Origin: Parachlamydia sp. AcF125
Lineage (GTDB): Bacteria; Chlamydiota; Chlamydiia; Chlamydiales; Parachlamydiaceae
Reading direction: 5' to 3'
Length of the DNA: 64,000 nucleotides
NCBI RefSeq assembly: GCF_018342475.1
Contig: NZ_JAEMUD010000001.1
Coordinates: 682,001-746,000, forward strand
The notes below the pieces were generated by a model, which searched no databases, had not been told where the DNA came from, and was given only the letters and a program-made list of their open reading frames with translations. Every line of letters begins with the position of its first letter. Within the stretch, counting starts at the first letter, position 1. The translations under genes and the position numbers were made by a program. Below, in pieces: positions 62,501-64,000 of this stretch.

Positions 62501-64000
62501 AGCGTGAAATCAACCAACTAGCCGCTGATCTTAAAGCGGGTTCTTTGAGCTTTACTCCTTATGTTCTTTCAGAGCAAAATGTAAGCGCTGAATTAGGAAC
62601 CCAAGAAAGAGTTCGTGGGATTGGAGCCTCTTTAGTGGCCTTAACACTGGTGGTGATTGCCATGGTGGGTTACTACCGATTTGCTGGATTTGTGGCTTCT
62701 TGTGCCGTATTGCTAAACATTTTAATTATGTGGGGCGTCTTGCAAAACATCGGTGCAGCTTTAACATTGCCTGGAATTGCAGGAATTGTCTTGACAATCG
62801 GTATGGCAGTCGATGCAAACGTCTTGGTGTTTGAAAGAATACGGGAAGAGTTCAAGATTTCGGGGCGTATTGGCTCCGCTATCCAAGCTGGATATCGCAA
62901 AGCATTTAGTGCGATTGTGGATTCTAACGTGACCACCATCCTTGCAGCTTTAGTCCTTATTCAGTTTGATTCAGGACCTATCAAAGGCTTTGCCATCACT
63001 TTGATCATAGGAATTATTTCTTCTATGTTTACCGCCTTGTTCATGACCCGCTATTTCTTCGCAGGCTGGGTCAAAAAACCCCATAATAAATCTCTCACTA
63101 TGTCTGAATTTATTGGGAAAACGCAGTTTGATTTCATTGGGCAGACGAAAAAAGCAGTCATGCTTTCAGTCATTGTCATGTTGATCGGAGGCTATTTGTT
63201 TATTGCACAGAAAAATACGATTTTTGGGATGGATTTCACGGGCGGATATTCGTTGAACTTAGAGGTGCAAGAAAAAGCAGATCATCCATCCTATCGCCAG
63301 GAGGTGACGAACAGCTTATTGGCGGCAGGTGCGAGTGTGACAGATGTGCAAGTACAAGAATTGAGCAAACCAAATCAATTGAGAATCCAATTAGGCATGG
63401 GGATGGAAGAGCAGGGGCATCCTTTCTACCAGCTTCCTGAAGTTTCCAATGAGGAGGGGGGGCTTTATGAATACCAGACCAATCCTCGGATTGTCTGGTT
63501 AGTCAGCGCCCTTGAGGAAGGGGGAATCTCTCTTCCCAAAGATCAATTGGAAAGCCTTAACAGAAACTGGACTGTCATGAGTGGCCAGCTCTCAGAAGCG
63601 ATGCGAGATAATGCGTTGATTGGTTTGGCTATTGCTCTAGCAGGTATTTTGATTTACATTACTTTACGTTTTGAATTCAAATACGCCATCGGAGCGGTGA
63701 TTGCTTTAGCCCACGATGTGATCCTGACCTTGGGAATCGTCGCTTTGTTTCATAAGCTAGGCTTCCCTGTGCAGATTGACTTAGAAGCGGTGGGTGCTAT
63801 CATGACAATTATTGGGTACTCTTTGAATGATACCATTATTGTTTTTGACCGCATTCGTGAAGATGTTAAAATTTATCGCAAAATGTCCTTCCGCGAGATT
63901 TTAAACCATTCAATCAATGTGACATTGAGCCGTACAATGATGACGTCAGGCACTACTCTGCTTGTCTTGTTAGCATTGGTTTTGTTAGGCGGTCCATCCA
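59584..64000 (+). CDS. secDF: SecDF fusion protein translocase subunit (3' end beyond window)
   Basis: This is an inner-membrane accessory to SecYEG that uses the proton gradient to aid protein export. The ORF runs open from ATG 59584 (MEKQKRWQLYLIIAV) to the end of the window, at least 1472 codons. SecD marks are the first transmembrane helix, a very long periplasmic insertion, the D1 motif LKWGLDLSGGKTVRIGL near residue 676 and the helices GIVLTIGMAVDANVLVFERI. SecF follows in the same frame with a new helix (MLSVIVMLIGGYLFIA) near residue 1190, then MDFTGGYSLNLEV and GYSLNDTIIVFDRIRED. One-chain SecDF is the chlamydial form. The end is not seen. Confidence 0.95.
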   Translation, partial: MEKQKRWQLYLIIAVIVLTLYNILPTVFYYSKPLSSPIDAPRAHDVAVSIVDRVNALEDQSREWLKSFSKLLGIKPEYIELNAEDPRLFRVGFKSPQDAELFKRFLPQAGSLIGFVPAQLSLYPGASLNGAQEVLVARQIGVHLDPSEVDQLFKFIPKYQPDGTLSNTYRDLVYDRAALIAHSFAGPSEAGTIVKAIVKNPTSPEVEERILALAREIGDIDQSFAQESGIAKRLFASFMQVNGENPKELAQKFLAKVENLKTKVEARREALILEQKKKTDSGEFLGEAKEQELAALGNQKQTLETAAHVLRNRSAEFNASLSPLSLEEIQKTLATTPLNPKNALQTISLQGRNPFVDSLLIDWGNDRISIKFYEDVQKNREADPKNESLVYLKNKLNHFIVNNIALASRLADETISPDAETFSINLNQLTNAQSFLTFDLGSLANKQIHQVIHQLNQTWVPQHPDLVRENYPINLFDAFKKLPAQDQKLGLVVYAPAMYAEAPPQGFNMGSLYVIAKGLDTIIQTYRDNPKSTDSELLIHNINQLNDLLRKNGFIGYPGSSYDMGAEFSKDFIFELQGYYQPLLTATREDFRVKGSKKMAVLDFTDVEQRILTQNKIGDRIQEDLLKWVEDYNAAQVDLDVTRKYLIPAPTRNPYWENFKLSVVKYFRGDDRKNLKWGLDLSGGKTVRIGLRDHNNRPVTNPEDLKQATNELYTRINKMGVSERTIRVENSHIILDFPGSQALSASELVQASAMYFHIVNEKFSPNNPALKDTVNQFLQGVWNEAVVTNRKDAQGVNEIAWRHLGGDGQHTFPRGEAARVLYENGLRLPSPEDTTASNAFNDTLSAIAIMRGDDYSEWEGQSTPLLIVFRNYALEGSSLTNVQVGYDPTQGNILSFGVKGSYDGNKMAGNPRDNFYAWTSQFAEDKILGTPKENYSHGRGWRMAVILNQKVISQPGLRAALRDGATISGRFSQREINQLAADLKAGSLSFTPYVLSEQNVSAELGTQERVRGIGASLVALTLVVIAMVGYYRFAGFVASCAVLLNILIMWGVLQNIGAALTLPGIAGIVLTIGMAVDANVLVFERIREEFKISGRIGSAIQAGYRKAFSAIVDSNVTTILAALVLIQFDSGPIKGFAITLIIGIISSMFTALFMTRYFFAGWVKKPHNKSLTMSEFIGKTQFDFIGQTKKAVMLSVIVMLIGGYLFIAQKNTIFGMDFTGGYSLNLEVQEKADHPSYRQEVTNSLLAAGASVTDVQVQELSKPNQLRIQLGMGMEEQGHPFYQLPEVSNEEGGLYEYQTNPRIVWLVSALEEGGISLPKDQLESLNRNWTVMSGQLSEAMRDNALIGLAIALAGILIYITLRFEFKYAIGAVIALAHDVILTLGIVALFHKLGFPVQIDLEAVGAIMTIIGYSLNDTIIVFDRIREDVKIYRKMSFREILNHSINVTLSRTMMTSGTTLLVLLALVLLGGPS

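Overview
The window looks like a piece of a chromosome from an environmental (amoeba-associated) chlamydia of the Parachlamydiaceae type. The supporting evidence is a fused SecD-SecF translocase, a short AMP nucleosidase, a compact gene layout at moderate-to-low GC, and many large secreted-effector-like or repeat proteins: DUF4116 repeats behind a conserved hydrophobic N-terminal domain, an F-box protein and a ubiquitin-specific-protease-like deubiquitinase. The taxonomic call is an inference from gene content; no rRNA or tRNA gene was found in the window.

Layout. 1-1.3 kb (minus): folE-queD, pterin/7-deazapurine precursor synthesis with a terminator. 1.8-4.7 kb (plus): a secreted M16 insulinase-like protease. 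4.8-8.1 kb (minus): a USP-family deubiquitinase and a large unknown protein, probably effectors. 8.2-11.5 kb (minus): E1alpha-E1beta-E2 of a 2-oxoacid (branched-chain type) dehydrogenase. 11.7-16.4 kb (plus): a hotdog thioesterase, a PhoU-like/PiT phosphate uptake pair, an outer-membrane barrel protein with a strong terminator, and an exported HAD-like protein. 16.4-27.2 kb (plus): a dense run of pepN, a 2H-phosphoesterase/archease fusion, rtcB, an alcohol dehydrogenase and an MBL-rhodanese protein, followed by three tandem copies of an Inc-like gene family. 27.5-34.3 kb: amn (plus), then mfd and alaS (minus). 34.5-41.4 kb: four proteins of unknown function, plus tsaB and a dGTPase-like HD protein. 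41.6-51 kb (plus): lon, an rfaE2-like gene, a GlpG-like rhomboid, RNase Z, a XerC-type recombinase, a YbiT-type ABC-F protein and a SpoU/TrmH methyltransferase. 51-53 kb: hemF and a frameshifted FUSC-family exporter pseudogene. 53.3-57.4 kb: two giant repeat proteins (DUF4116, and F-box plus 33-residue repeats) separated by a decayed gene. 57.6-64 kb: a HI0933-family flavoprotein, rsmD and the start of secDF, which runs off the window.

How the genes fit together. The housekeeping genes are those of an ordinary Gram-negative intracellular bacterium (translation, repair, secretion, haem, phosphate). The distinctive layer is host-directed: a deubiquitinase and an F-box protein could act on opposite sides of host ubiquitin signalling, and Inc-like and repeat proteins are being duplicated and decayed in place. 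The most unusual module is an RNA-repair operon in which a 2'-5' RNA ligase-type 2H domain is fused to a shortened archease and translationally overlapped with RtcB. Several gaps contain decayed reading frames that simple ORF finding would miss (12.1-12.4, 46.15-46.33, 52.1-53.05 and 55.3-55.66 kb), and a hairpin-plus-U-tract structure upstream of lon suggests a small minus-strand RNA.
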